Assembly: GCA_016783445.1 (NCBI GenBank)
Contig: JADHWO010000016.1
Span: 1 to 41,206, forward strand
Reading direction: 5' to 3'
Source: Candidatus Aminicenantota bacterium
Lineage (GTDB): Bacteria > Acidobacteriota > Aminicenantia > Aminicenantales > Aminicenantaceae
DNA length: 41,206 bases
In this document: positions 17,812 through 26,163 of the stretch, one piece after another
Layout of the letters: each line of letters begins with the position of its first letter
Numbering within the stretch: the first letter of the stretch is position 1
Notes under the pieces: generated by a model
Database searches by the model: none
The model's input: only the letters and a program-made list of their open reading frames with translations
Told to the model about the DNA's origin: nothing
Translations under genes and position numbers: made by a program

Positions 17812-18701
17812 GAAAGAAGAGCCCTGGCAAATTCTTGCGGAGAGAAGTGGAGAATATCCTTTTCCTCTTCTCCGATACCGATGAATTTTATCGGGAGCTT
17901 CAGTTCGTCGACTATGCTGATGACGCTTCCTCCTTTTGCAGTTCCATCCAGTTTAGAGAGGAAAATTCCGGTCAGGGAAGAAAATTTTAAGAATTCTTTG
18001 GCTTGAGTTAAAGCGTTCTGGCCGATACTGGCATCCAGGACCAGCAGGGTCTCATGAGGAGCTCCTTCGATCTCTTTTGAGATGACCCGCTTTATCTTTT
18101 CTAACTCATTCATTAGATTTGTATTGGTGTGGATTCTTCCTGCAGTATCAACTAGAAGAAGTTGGGATTGTCGAGCTTTGAAGGATTGAATAGCGTCGTA
18201 AACCACAGATGCAGGATCAGCCCCGTACTGGCCTTTTATCACAGGAATATTCAATTTTTTCCCCCACAGCTCGAGCTGTTCCTGCGCTGCCGCTCTGAAG
18301 GTGTCCGCCGCCACCATCAGCACACTCTTCCCTTCTTTTTTATAGCGGATAGCCAGCTTTGCTATGGAGGTTGTCTTTCCCCCACCATTAACTCCAACCA
18401 TCATGATAACAGTATGGTTATTATTCAAGTTAAAATAGGTAGGGAATTGAGAGAGAATTTTGCAAATTTCATCTTCTAATATCTTTTTTAAAACTATAAA
18501 AGAGTCATTTTTTTTACTTTTTTGTCTGATAGACTGGATGATTTTTTCAGTCGATTGAATTCCCACGTCAGCCAGAACCAGAGATTCGGCCAGTTCCTCA
18601 AGAATTTCTTCTCGGCTTTTTTCACTTCGAAGAAATTCTTCGAATTTTTCTTTAAAGGTTTCTCTTGTTTTTGTCAGCTTGTCTTTTAGGTTTCCAAACA
18701 C
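17808..18701 (-). CDS. ftsY: Signal recognition particle receptor FtsY
   Basis: This 297-residue SRP GTPase docks ribosome-nascent chain complexes to the membrane translocon. It has the N domain (residues 1-90), the P-loop GVNGGGKTT, DTFRAAAQEQLELWG, DTAGR and SKLDGTAKGG. The long acidic A domain of E. coli FtsY is absent, as in many bacteria. The start is GTG at 18701, giving MFGNLKDKLTKTRE, which matches family N-termini. There is no ribosome-binding site and a near-perfect promoter lies directly upstream, so the mRNA may be leaderless. It heads the riboflavin operon. Confidence 0.97.
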   Translation of the reverse strand: MFGNLKDKLTKTRETFKEKFEEFLRSEKSREEILEELAESLVLADVGIQSTEKIIQSIRQKSKKNDSFIVLKKILEDEICKILSQFPTYFNLNNNHTVIMMVGVNGGGKTTSIAKLAIRYKKEGKSVLMVAADTFRAAAQEQLELWGKKLNIPVIKGQYGADPASVVYDAIQSFKARQSQLLLVDTAGRIHTNTNLMNELEKIKRVISKEIEGAPHETLLVLDASIGQNALTQAKEFLKFSSLTGIFLSKLDGTAKGGSVISIVDELKLPIKFIGIGEEEKDILHFSPQEFARALLS

Positions 18702-18710
18702 GGCAAAACC

Positions 18711-18739
18711 ATTATATTTTTCGTGGATTTTAAAGTCAA
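18711..18739 (-). promoter_or_regulatory. Near-consensus sigma-70 promoter for ftsY-rib operon
   Basis: On the minus strand TTGACT (18739-18734) is spaced exactly 17 bases from TATAAT (18716-18711). Only nine bases separate the -10 box from the ftsY GTG at 18701, so transcription should start zero to four bases before the start codon. Confidence 0.75.
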
Positions 18740-18786
18740 TTCACAAAAACTCTACTATTGTTATTACTGGAAGTTTATCCAAATCC

Positions 18787-19223
18787 GTGATACATAAGAT
18801 CAGGGTTTTGGGAAACAACTCGGCTCCCAATCAGATTTTTAACGCTTTTCCTTAATCAATTTTTAAAAGCATAAGCGAAGGGCAGTGGGTGAAAAAACCG
18901 TTTGAAGAAGAGCTCAGGTCAGCAGGCTCAAAAACACGCAACTTTTGCCCCAGCGAGTCAAAAGCTGCTCGATTTCAGGCTTCGCTCTCCTCTCCGTTAT
19001 GGAGAGGAACCATGCCCGATTTGCCTTCAAACGGTTTTTTAGCCTGTTGGCCTTCGCAAAGTTAAAATATTTATCTTGCTGGGGCAAAAGTTGCGTGTTT
19101 TCTGAATCCACTGGCCTGAGCTTATACATACTCGCAGGTCGACTCTATCGACTTCCCTCGAAAGCCAAAATCCGAAGGCTAAATCTTCAATGGTCGCTGA
19201 CGCTGTTTCCCAAAACCTCTTTG
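18787..19223 (+). repeat. Family-1 structured repeat, copy C, rearranged
   Basis: This 437 bp copy has the same ends as copy B (GGTTTTGGGAAAC and its complement), but outer arms are exchanged: GTGATACATAAGATC on the left and CTTTG on the right. Internally, about 18900-19040 is inverted relative to the other copies: hairpin 1 and the CTCGCTGGGGCAAAAGTTGC block read on the minus strand. The block GCTGGGGCAAAAGTTGCGTG then occurs again in forward direction at 19079-19098. Hairpin 2 (19138-19152) has lost one closing pair. It fills most of the 600 bases between ftsY and recJ; open frames in it follow the repeat and are not called as genes. Confidence 0.85.
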
Positions 19224-19249
19224 AATAACGAATTTGGAATTGCTTATAT
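19221..19249 (+). promoter_or_regulatory. Candidate promoter for recJ, starting in the right arm of repeat copy C
   Basis: TTGAAT (19221-19226) is spaced 17 bases from TTATAT (19244-19249). The first three bases of the -35 box belong to the conserved outer arm of the repeat. Transcription would start near 19256, about 45 bases before the recJ ATG. Confidence 0.4.
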
Positions 19250-19301
19250 TATTCCTTTTTTACTTTTTTACTATGGTAGATTATGATAAATTTAGAAAAC
19301 A

Positions 19302-20993
19302 ATGGAAAATACTGTTTGGAGATTGAGCCCTCCTCGGGAGGAAGCGAAAGATCTTTCTGCAGCGCTTAGTATTCCACTAGAAATTGCTCAGATACTGGTC
19401 AATCGGAATGTGTGCAATGCAGAAGATGCCGATAGGTTTCTCTTTGGGACATTGGCCAGCCTGAATGATCCTTATTTAATGAAAAGCATGAGAGAGGCAG
19501 TGGATAGGATTAAAAAAGCGGTTTCTCGAAGGGAAAAGATCATAATTTTTGGCGATTATGATGTAGACGGAATCCTTTCCGTTGTTGTTCTGTTTAAAGC
19601 TCTGGAATCCCTGGGAGCAGAGGTAGACTATTTCATCCCGGAGAGATTGAAGGATGGATACGGGATAAAAGAGGAATATGTGGAAGTCGCACTTAAAAGG
19701 AAAGCAGGTTTGGTTATCAGTGTTGACTGCGGTATAAAAGCGGTCAACTTCACAAAAAGAGCTAAAAAGAGTGGAGTTGATGTCATCATCACTGACCACC
19801 ATCTCCCCGGGAATAACCTTCCCGAAGCTGAGGCAGTCCTTAATCCTGTTCTTGACTGCTCCGGGTATCCGGATAAAAAATTAGCCGGCATTGGAGTTGT
19901 TTTCAAGCTTATTCAGGCTTTATTTGAAAGAGAGGGAAAGTCCTCTTCTATATCTCAATACCTGAAGCTTGTCTCTATAGGAACTATAGCTGATGTTGCT
20001 GAATTGAGAGGTGAAAACAGGCTTTTAGTCAAATTCGGGCTGAAAGCGCTTGAAAGCATTTCAGATACAGGATTGGCGAGCCTGATGGAACTCTGCGGTT
20101 TGAAAGGCAGAGAAATATCTGTCGGGGATGTAGGTTTCAGAATTGGGCCGAGGATAAATGCTGCAGGAAGAATGGGAAAAACGGATGTAGCTGTGCGGCT
20201 GTTTTTTTCTGATTCATTTCCGGAGTCTTTTGAGCTTGCTTGCCAACTTGATGAGCTGAACTCCAGGAGACAAAAAACCCAGGGAAGAGTTTATGAGCAG
20301 GCCTTGAGAATAGTCAAGGAAAGGTCTCTTGATAAACGATATAAATTTCTGATATTGGGATGCGAGGATTGGCACCGGGGAGTCATCGGTATTGTGGCTT
20401 CAAAGCTCAAGGATCTTTTTCATAGGCCTGTACTTCTTTTTACTTATAAAGACGAAAAAGCACATGGCTCAGGGAGAAGCATCAGTGAATTTCCTCTTAT
20501 TGAATGTTTAGAAAATAGTAAAGACTTATTACTAAATTATGGAGGACATGTAATGGCTGTGGGTTGTGTGCTTGCCCGCAAAGATATGGGTATGTTTAAA
20601 AAAGCCGCAAATGCCTTTGCCAGCTCTCGATTAACCGAGGGACACTTAAAAAGAAAGATATTCATAGATTCAAAGATAGATTTTGCAAATATCACACCAA
20701 AATTTATCGAGAATTTTTTGCTTCTTACTCCTTTTGGTGTTGGGAATCCTAAACCGATTTTTCTGACAGAGAGAGCAGAAGTTGTAGGTGATCCTCAAAA
20801 ATTAAAAGGTAAACACAGTAAATTCTTAGTCAGACAAAATGGAAGAATTTTTGAAGCCCTGGGCTGGGGCAAAGGGGAATGGGTCAGCAGCATCCAGAAG
20901 GGAGACAGAATCAATATGGCTTACACATTTCAATTTTCTGAATATTTGGGGGAAGAAAAGCTCAGTCTTTCTCTTGAAGATATAAAAACATAA
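19302..20993 (+). CDS. recJ: Single-stranded-DNA-specific exonuclease RecJ
   Basis: This 563-residue 5'-3' exonuclease acts in recombination and repair. The DHH phosphoesterase motifs are clear: IIFGDYDVDGIL, ISVDCGIK, IITDHHLPG and NPVLDCSGYPDKKLAGIGV, then GPRINAAGRMG. The DHHA1 domain has AHGSGRSI and NYGGHVMAVGC, and a C-terminal OB-fold follows. The ATG at 19302 has no strong ribosome-binding site. lptC/A-like, lptB and rpoN follow on the same strand with short gaps. Confidence 0.97.
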   Translation: MENTVWRLSPPREEAKDLSAALSIPLEIAQILVNRNVCNAEDADRFLFGTLASLNDPYLMKSMREAVDRIKKAVSRREKIIIFGDYDVDGILSVVVLFKALESLGAEVDYFIPERLKDGYGIKEEYVEVALKRKAGLVISVDCGIKAVNFTKRAKKSGVDVIITDHHLPGNNLPEAEAVLNPVLDCSGYPDKKLAGIGVVFKLIQALFEREGKSSSISQYLKLVSIGTIADVAELRGENRLLVKFGLKALESISDTGLASLMELCGLKGREISVGDVGFRIGPRINAAGRMGKTDVAVRLFFSDSFPESFELACQLDELNSRRQKTQGRVYEQALRIVKERSLDKRYKFLILGCEDWHRGVIGIVASKLKDLFHRPVLLFTYKDEKAHGSGRSISEFPLIECLENSKDLLLNYGGHVMAVGCVLARKDMGMFKKAANAFASSRLTEGHLKRKIFIDSKIDFANITPKFIENFLLLTPFGVGNPKPIFLTERAEVVGDPQKLKGKHSKFLVRQNGRIFEALGWGKGEWVSSIQKGDRINMAYTFQFSEYLGEEKLSLSLEDIKT

Positions 20994-21016
20994 GGAAAAG
21001 TCTGGTAGGGAAAAGC

Positions 21017-22900
21017 ATGAATTTAGCAAGGGTACTAAGAGCCGGGATTGCAATTTTATTTGTAATCGTTCTGGCGATAATTGTGAGGCATTTTGCTGTT
21101 CGCTCTATTAGTGAGTTTAAGATTCCCTCAAAAACTGAGAAAATAGACCCAAATAAAATAGAGAAAAAAGAGAAAGTTGTTCATTTCGAAATCAAAGGGG
21201 ATAAAAAGACAGTTCAGGTTGAGGCTGATAAACATTATATGGGAGAAGACGGCAACTATTACGCAGAGGGAAATGTTAAAATGGTCTTTTTTAAGAAAAG
21301 AGAAGATAAAGACGTTTCCCTTTATGGAAATAAAGTAGTCTATGACAAAGATCGGACTCATGTTGAATCATATGGAAAGGCAAAAGCTACATTTGAAGAC
21401 CTGGTGATTGAATCAAGTTTGCTGCGTTATGACAAAAAGAGTGAGATTTTAAGCACGGATAGCGGTGTCTATATTTCCTCACAAAGACTCAGGGGGCCTG
21501 CTAGGAAGATGGTTTACATGATGGAGAAAAAAGAACTCAGGCTCGAAGGGAATATCCGTCTTCAGATCAATCCCAAAATTGACACATCTTCCCCCTTTGA
21601 AGTTTGCGGAGAACGGCTTGATTATAATGAGAAAAAGAAGCGGGGCAAAGTAGAAGGAGAAGTTCAATTTTTTCAGGAAGAGAGCCAAGCTTCGGCTGAC
21701 TTTTTAGAATTTGAGTTGTTTCCCGATGGAGAAAATATCAAAACTATGATTTTAAAAGGTAGAGTCAAGGCCTTACTTGTTAAAGAAGAGGAGGAAAACG
21801 TTGCTTCCCAGGAACAGCTTTCCTTTTTTGACAAGAGTGTAAAGCGAGAAATTGAAGCAGAAGAGCTGATAATTAGAGACTTCCCAAATCTCTCGAAGGT
21901 ACGTCTCATTGAATCTAAAGGAAGCTGTTCCTTCAAATTTATTTCTTCTACCGGTAGCTTTACCCAGATTCTTGCTGAGACGACAAAATTTAAGTTTGAT
22001 AATAACGGAGAGCTTGAGGAATTTTATGCCTTGGAGAATGCAAGGATGCTTGATCAGGGAGAAAATCCTGGAGAACAGCGGCTTATTGAAGGAAATACTT
22101 TGAAAATGAAAGGTCAAAGCGATATTCTTTGGGTAAAGGGAAAGGGAGACATTGAGGCGAGAGTCGCTTATCAAGAAAGCGATATCTTTGCTAAGGAAAT
22201 AGCAATAGTCATTAATAATAAAAACTTAGAAGTGAAAGGCGGGGTCAGGGTGGTCTTGAAGTCAAAAGAGGAAGAAAAGCCCATCGGCATTTTTTCCAAA
22301 GATTATCCTGTTTTTATTAAAGCTAGAGAAATGAGATATTTTGATGAGGAGAAGCGTTTTAATTTTAATGGGAATATAAAAGCATGGCAGGAGAAGAAAG
22401 AATTGTCTGCCCAGGAAATTGCGCTTTTTAAAGAGACGGGAGGACTTTTATGTACAGGGAGAGTAAGAACCATACTTCCTCATAAGCCAAAAGAAGAAAA
22501 GGAGGAAGACAGATTAGAAATTTCCTCGGAGAGAATGACTTTTATCCCAGAGGAGAATCTTGTCTCTTATGAAGGGAAAAGTACTTTAAAGGTTAGAGAC
22601 ATTAACCTCCAAGCTAATTCCCTTTATGTCTATTTAAAAGAAGAAGGAGGGGACATACATAGGATGATCGCGCGGGGGAAGGTTGTCATTGTTCAAGAGC
22701 TCGGAGAAGGGAGAGGAGAGGAAGCAATATACAATCCGGCTGATGAGTCAATAGTTCTTCTTGGAAACCCGATCCTGGTAGATAAAAACAAGGGCGTAAC
22801 CAGGGGGCACAAATTGACTTTTTACCTGGCCGATGGTAAAATCCTCGTTGAAAATAAAGATAGAGAAAGGTCGGTAACAGTAATAAAACGTGAGAAATGA
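21017..22900 (+). CDS. LptC/LptA-like LPS transport protein with many OstA repeats
   Basis: This 627-residue protein begins with one membrane anchor (about residues 8-30) and then consists of beta-jellyroll-type OstA/LptA strands, such as YYAEGNVKMVFF, LRLEGNIRLQI and LSTDSGVYIS. Ordinary LptC and LptA have about 190 residues each, so this one chain is long enough to combine an LptC-like anchored domain and two or more LptA-like bridge segments. Its end overlaps lptB by four bases. Together with LptB and LptE this suggests the periplasmic bridge that carries LPS outward. Domain borders are estimated by eye. Confidence 0.8.
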   Translation: MNLARVLRAGIAILFVIVLAIIVRHFAVRSISEFKIPSKTEKIDPNKIEKKEKVVHFEIKGDKKTVQVEADKHYMGEDGNYYAEGNVKMVFFKKREDKDVSLYGNKVVYDKDRTHVESYGKAKATFEDLVIESSLLRYDKKSEILSTDSGVYISSQRLRGPARKMVYMMEKKELRLEGNIRLQINPKIDTSSPFEVCGERLDYNEKKKRGKVEGEVQFFQEESQASADFLEFELFPDGENIKTMILKGRVKALLVKEEEENVASQEQLSFFDKSVKREIEAEELIIRDFPNLSKVRLIESKGSCSFKFISSTGSFTQILAETTKFKFDNNGELEEFYALENARMLDQGENPGEQRLIEGNTLKMKGQSDILWVKGKGDIEARVAYQESDIFAKEIAIVINNKNLEVKGGVRVVLKSKEEEKPIGIFSKDYPVFIKAREMRYFDEEKRFNFNGNIKAWQEKKELSAQEIALFKETGGLLCTGRVRTILPHKPKEEKEEDRLEISSERMTFIPEENLVSYEGKSTLKVRDINLQANSLYVYLKEEGGDIHRMIARGKVVIVQELGEGRGEEAIYNPADESIVLLGNPILVDKNKGVTRGHKLTFYLADGKILVENKDRERSVTVIKREK

Positions 22901-23625
22901 AAGATTATTTAGAAGCGAAAAACCTGGAAAAAAGCTATCACAAGAAAAAAGTAGTCGACAATATATCTCTCTCTATCAAAAAAGGAGAGATTGTTGGGCT
23001 CTTAGGGCCTAATGGAGCAGGTAAAACAACCAGCTTTTCTCTAATTCTTGGTCTCACTCCTCAAGATTCGGGGCGGATTTTCCTTGATGATGAAGATATA
23101 ACAAGGCTTCCTATGTATGCAAGGGCTAGAAAAGGGTTGTGTCTTCTTCCTCAAGAACCATCTGCTTTCAGGAAGCTGAGCGTTGAGGACAATATTCTGT
23201 CTATAATGGAGACACAGCGGAGTGACAACTCAGGGAATAATGGCAATCTGGCAACTATTCTTGAAGAGTTTGGACTCCAGAAACTGGCTAAAGGAAAAGC
23301 TTATACATTATCAGGGGGAGAAAGAAGAAGGCTGGAAATTGCTCGAGCCTTGATAACGACTCCAAGATTTATGCTTCTGGATGAACCTTTTACAGGTATT
23401 GATCCTTTAGCCATCCTTGACTTGCAAGAAATTATTATTTCCCTTAGAGACAGGGGAATCGGCGTTCTTTTAACGGATCACAGTGTGAGGGAAGCACTAA
23501 AAATTACAAATAGAGCATATATCATTGATAAAGGCAGGATTTTAGAAGAAGGAACTCCCCAGGAGCTGGTTCTTTCTGAAGAAGTAAGAAAAAGATATTT
23601 AGGAGAGGATTTTTCTCTTTCTTAA
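22897..23625 (+). CDS. lptB: LPS export ABC transporter ATPase LptB
   Basis: This 242-residue ATPase drives extraction of LPS from the inner membrane with LptFG. It has Walker A GPNGAGKTT, the Q-loop at CLLPQEPSAFRKLSV (matching LptB), signature LSGGERRR, Walker B FMLLDEPFTGIDP and the H-loop at LTDHSVRE. It overlaps the LptC/A-like gene by four bases and is followed 32 bases later by rpoN, a common arrangement in diderms. Confidence 0.97.
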   Translation: MKDYLEAKNLEKSYHKKKVVDNISLSIKKGEIVGLLGPNGAGKTTSFSLILGLTPQDSGRIFLDDEDITRLPMYARARKGLCLLPQEPSAFRKLSVEDNILSIMETQRSDNSGNNGNLATILEEFGLQKLAKGKAYTLSGGERRRLEIARALITTPRFMLLDEPFTGIDPLAILDLQEIIISLRDRGIGVLLTDHSVREALKITNRAYIIDKGRILEEGTPQELVLSEEVRKRYLGEDFSLS

Positions 23626-23657
23626 TTTTATAAATTAAAGTTGATACGGAAGTTAAA

Positions 23658-25148
23658 ATGCATCTTAAGTTGCGATTAGATCAGAGACAGGTTCAGAAGT
23701 TGATCCTTGCACCTGCTCTTCAGCAGGCAATTAAACTCCTCCCTTTAACAAATTTAGATCTTATCGAAATTATTGACACTGAGCTTTCACAAAATCCAAT
23801 GCTCGAGCTTGAAGAGGAAACGCTAGAAAAAAAACCTGAAGAAGGGACTGAAACAGGGGAAAAAGAGAAGACAGAGACTGAAAAAGAGCAAAGGGAAACG
23901 CCAGAAGATTTAGAGCCTGAAGAGATCGTTGAGTCCCAAACACAGATCGAAGATTCGGAAATTGAATCTTACTTTCAGGAATATTTTGATGATGGATTCC
24001 GTTCCTTTTTTTTAGAGAAAAAGGAGGGGCTTTCCTTGGAGAATGTTGTTTCTAAAAGGTCTTCTCTCTGGGACCATCTGAACTGGCAGGCCAACCTGAC
24101 CTTTTTTGATGAAAAAGAAAGAGAGATTGCTCAGTACATTATAGGAAACATCAATGAGGACGGCTATTTAATGACCTCAATTGAGGAAATAGCATCAACT
24201 AATAAAGCTTCTGTGGAGAAGGTAAACGAGGTCCGGGAGAAAATTAAAGGATTTGACCCTATAAGTGTAGGGAGCCTGGAACTTAAAGAAGTGCTCTTAA
24301 CTCAACTGGATTATTTTCAGGTCAAGGATGAAGTTACTCAGACAATTGTAAACCATCATCTTAGTCTTCTAGAAAAATCAGATTATTCTCAGTTAGCAAA
24401 GGTGCTTGGAATCCCTCTTTCTGATGTAAAGTATCATATTGAAATTATCAAGGACCTGGATCCAACCCCTGGAAGAAAATACAGCCAGGAGAGAACGTTT
24501 TATGTTGTCCCGGATATTATTGTCACAAAAGAAGATAATGAGCTTAAAATTGTTTTGAATAACGAGGGTTTACCTCGTTTGAGGATTAACAGTTACTACA
24601 AAAAGCTTCTGGCTCAAGCATCAAAGGATAATCCTGATGCCTATGAGTTCATGAAGGATAAAATGAAAAAAGCATTTTGGTTCTTACGGAGCTTGGACCA
24701 GAGGGACCAAACAATTTATAAAGTCGCAAAATATATTGTAGAAAAGCAGAAAAATTTTATTGAGAAGGGGATTGAATTTATTAAACCCTTAACTCTGGTA
24801 GAATTAGCCCAGGAGATTGGTGTTCATGAGTCCACCGTGGGCCGAGTGGTTGCCAATAAGTACATCATGACACCGCGGGGAGTTTTTTCTCTTAAGTATT
24901 TTTTCCACAAATCCCTTCATGGAGATTATGGAGAAGAAATTTCTTCCTTAAGAATCAAAGAGAGGATTAAAAAACTTGTAAACAGCGAAGATAAAGGAGA
25001 TCCACTGAGTGATATTGAAATAGGTGAAATATTAGCAAAGGAAAACTTAAAAATTGCCAGGCGGACTGTGGCAAAATACAGAAAGCAACTACGGATTCCA
25101 CCTTCCCATATCAGGAAAAGAAAATTCAAAATGGAGGAAGCCTCATGA
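23658..25148 (+). CDS. rpoN: RNA polymerase sigma-54 factor
   Basis: This 496-residue factor directs transcription from -24/-12 promoters and needs enhancer-binding activators. Region I has the glutamine/leucine-rich segment LAPALQQAIKLLPLTNLDLI, followed by an acidic region II (about residues 50-100). The core-binding domain comes next, then a helix-turn-helix at VELAQEIGVHESTVGRVVANK, and finally the RpoN box ARRTVAKYRKQLRIPPSHIR. It is full length. It overlaps hpf by four bases. Confidence 0.99.
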   Translation: MHLKLRLDQRQVQKLILAPALQQAIKLLPLTNLDLIEIIDTELSQNPMLELEEETLEKKPEEGTETGEKEKTETEKEQRETPEDLEPEEIVESQTQIEDSEIESYFQEYFDDGFRSFFLEKKEGLSLENVVSKRSSLWDHLNWQANLTFFDEKEREIAQYIIGNINEDGYLMTSIEEIASTNKASVEKVNEVREKIKGFDPISVGSLELKEVLLTQLDYFQVKDEVTQTIVNHHLSLLEKSDYSQLAKVLGIPLSDVKYHIEIIKDLDPTPGRKYSQERTFYVVPDIIVTKEDNELKIVLNNEGLPRLRINSYYKKLLAQASKDNPDAYEFMKDKMKKAFWFLRSLDQRDQTIYKVAKYIVEKQKNFIEKGIEFIKPLTLVELAQEIGVHESTVGRVVANKYIMTPRGVFSLKYFFHKSLHGDYGEEISSLRIKERIKKLVNSEDKGDPLSDIEIGEILAKENLKIARRTVAKYRKQLRIPPSHIRKRKFKMEEAS

Positions 25149-25669
25149 ACATAAATTTTACTGCCCGACACGCAAATATAACCCCTGAAATAAAACAGTA
25201 TTGTGAAAAAAGGCTGAAATCTTTAGAGAAGGTCCTGGGACATAAAATTAGTGCCGATATTATTCTCTCCGTTGAAAAATACAGAAATAAAGCCGAGATT
25301 AATATAAAAATAAAAAGATCAGTATTAAATGTTGTGGAAGAAACCCATGATATGTTCAATTCCCTGGGTTTAGCCTTCGATAATGTTGAGAAAAGAGCAA
25401 AAAAGGAGAGGGAAAAATTAAGGGAGAGGAAAAGAAGGAAAACTAGAGATAAAGATGTTTTTTCGTTTCCTGTAGAAAAAGAAGAGCGGGAAAAAAGAGT
25501 CATCAGGAGCCAGTATTATTCTCCGAAACCTATGACTCTTGAGGAAGCCTTTCTTCAATTTGATTTAAACAGGAAGGAAGTTTTTGTTTTTAGAAAATTG
25601 GGTTCTGAAAAATGGGCTGTTATTTACCGAAGAAAAGACGGAAATTATGGCTTAGTGGAGCCTGAATGA
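25145..25669 (+). CDS. hpf: Long-form ribosome hibernation promoting factor
   Basis: This 174-residue protein has an N-terminal S30AE domain (about residues 1-98) that binds the decoding site of idle ribosomes, a charged linker (about 99-118) and a C-terminal dimerisation domain (KPMTLEEAFLQFDLNRKEVFVF, YRRKDGNYGLVEP) typical of the long form that pairs 70S into 100S particles. It overlaps the end of rpoN and precedes ptsN, the standard rpoN cluster order. Confidence 0.96.
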   Translation: MNINFTARHANITPEIKQYCEKRLKSLEKVLGHKISADIILSVEKYRNKAEINIKIKRSVLNVVEETHDMFNSLGLAFDNVEKRAKKEREKLRERKRRKTRDKDVFSFPVEKEEREKRVIRSQYYSPKPMTLEEAFLQFDLNRKEVFVFRKLGSEKWAVIYRRKDGNYGLVEPE

Positions 25670-25692
25670 ATCTGTAAGAGTAGGAGAAGAAA

Positions 25693-26163
25693 TTGAAACT
25701 CTATAATTTATTGATGCAGGATATGATTATTGCTGACCTGGAATCTCAGGATAGGGAAAGTGTTCTCCGGGAAATGGTCAATTTGTTAAAAAAGAGGAAC
25801 AAGATTACTAAAGAGAAGGAACTGTACGAGAAGCTTATACAGAGAGAAAAGCTGGGAAGCACGGCAATTGGAGAAGGAGTTGCTATTCCCCATTGCAAAC
25901 TGAAAGGAGTCAAAAGTCCTGTAGTTATGCTGGCCATTTCAAAGAAGAGTGTGGATTTTCACTCTTTGGATGGAAAACCATCGTTTATTTTTTTTCTTGT
26001 GGTGTCTTCTCCCGATAATCCAAGCTTGAACCTTCAGATTTTAGCAGCTATTGCTCACCTGGTGAGAAAGTCACGCTCCCTGTTAAAAAAGATTCTTGAA
26101 GCCGGAAACATAGAAGCTATCTTGGATGTTATTCGGGAGGAAGAAGAAAAATTACATGAATGA
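25693..26163 (+). CDS. ptsN: Nitrogen-regulatory PTS EIIA (PtsN)
   Basis: This 156-residue EIIA-Ntr protein is a regulatory phosphoacceptor in the nitrogen PTS. The phosphorylation site is His67 in GEGVAIPHCKL. The fold continues with FFLVVSSPDNPSLNLQILAAIAHLV. The start is TTG at 25693 with AGGAGAAG about 5 bases upstream. Its end overlaps hprK by eight bases. No dedicated EI-Ntr (PtsP) or NPr is in the window, so the HPr and EI at 28.7-30.8 kb are the likely phosphate donors. Confidence 0.95.
   Translation: MKLYNLLMQDMIIADLESQDRESVLREMVNLLKKRNKITKEKELYEKLIQREKLGSTAIGEGVAIPHCKLKGVKSPVVMLAISKKSVDFHSLDGKPSFIFFLVVSSPDNPSLNLQILAAIAHLVRKSRSLLKKILEAGNIEAILDVIREEEEKLHE

Noticed and set aside
18914-19286. 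Two open frames on opposite strands across repeat copy C
   Set aside because: Both are products of the inverted duplicated block and have no start signals or protein features.
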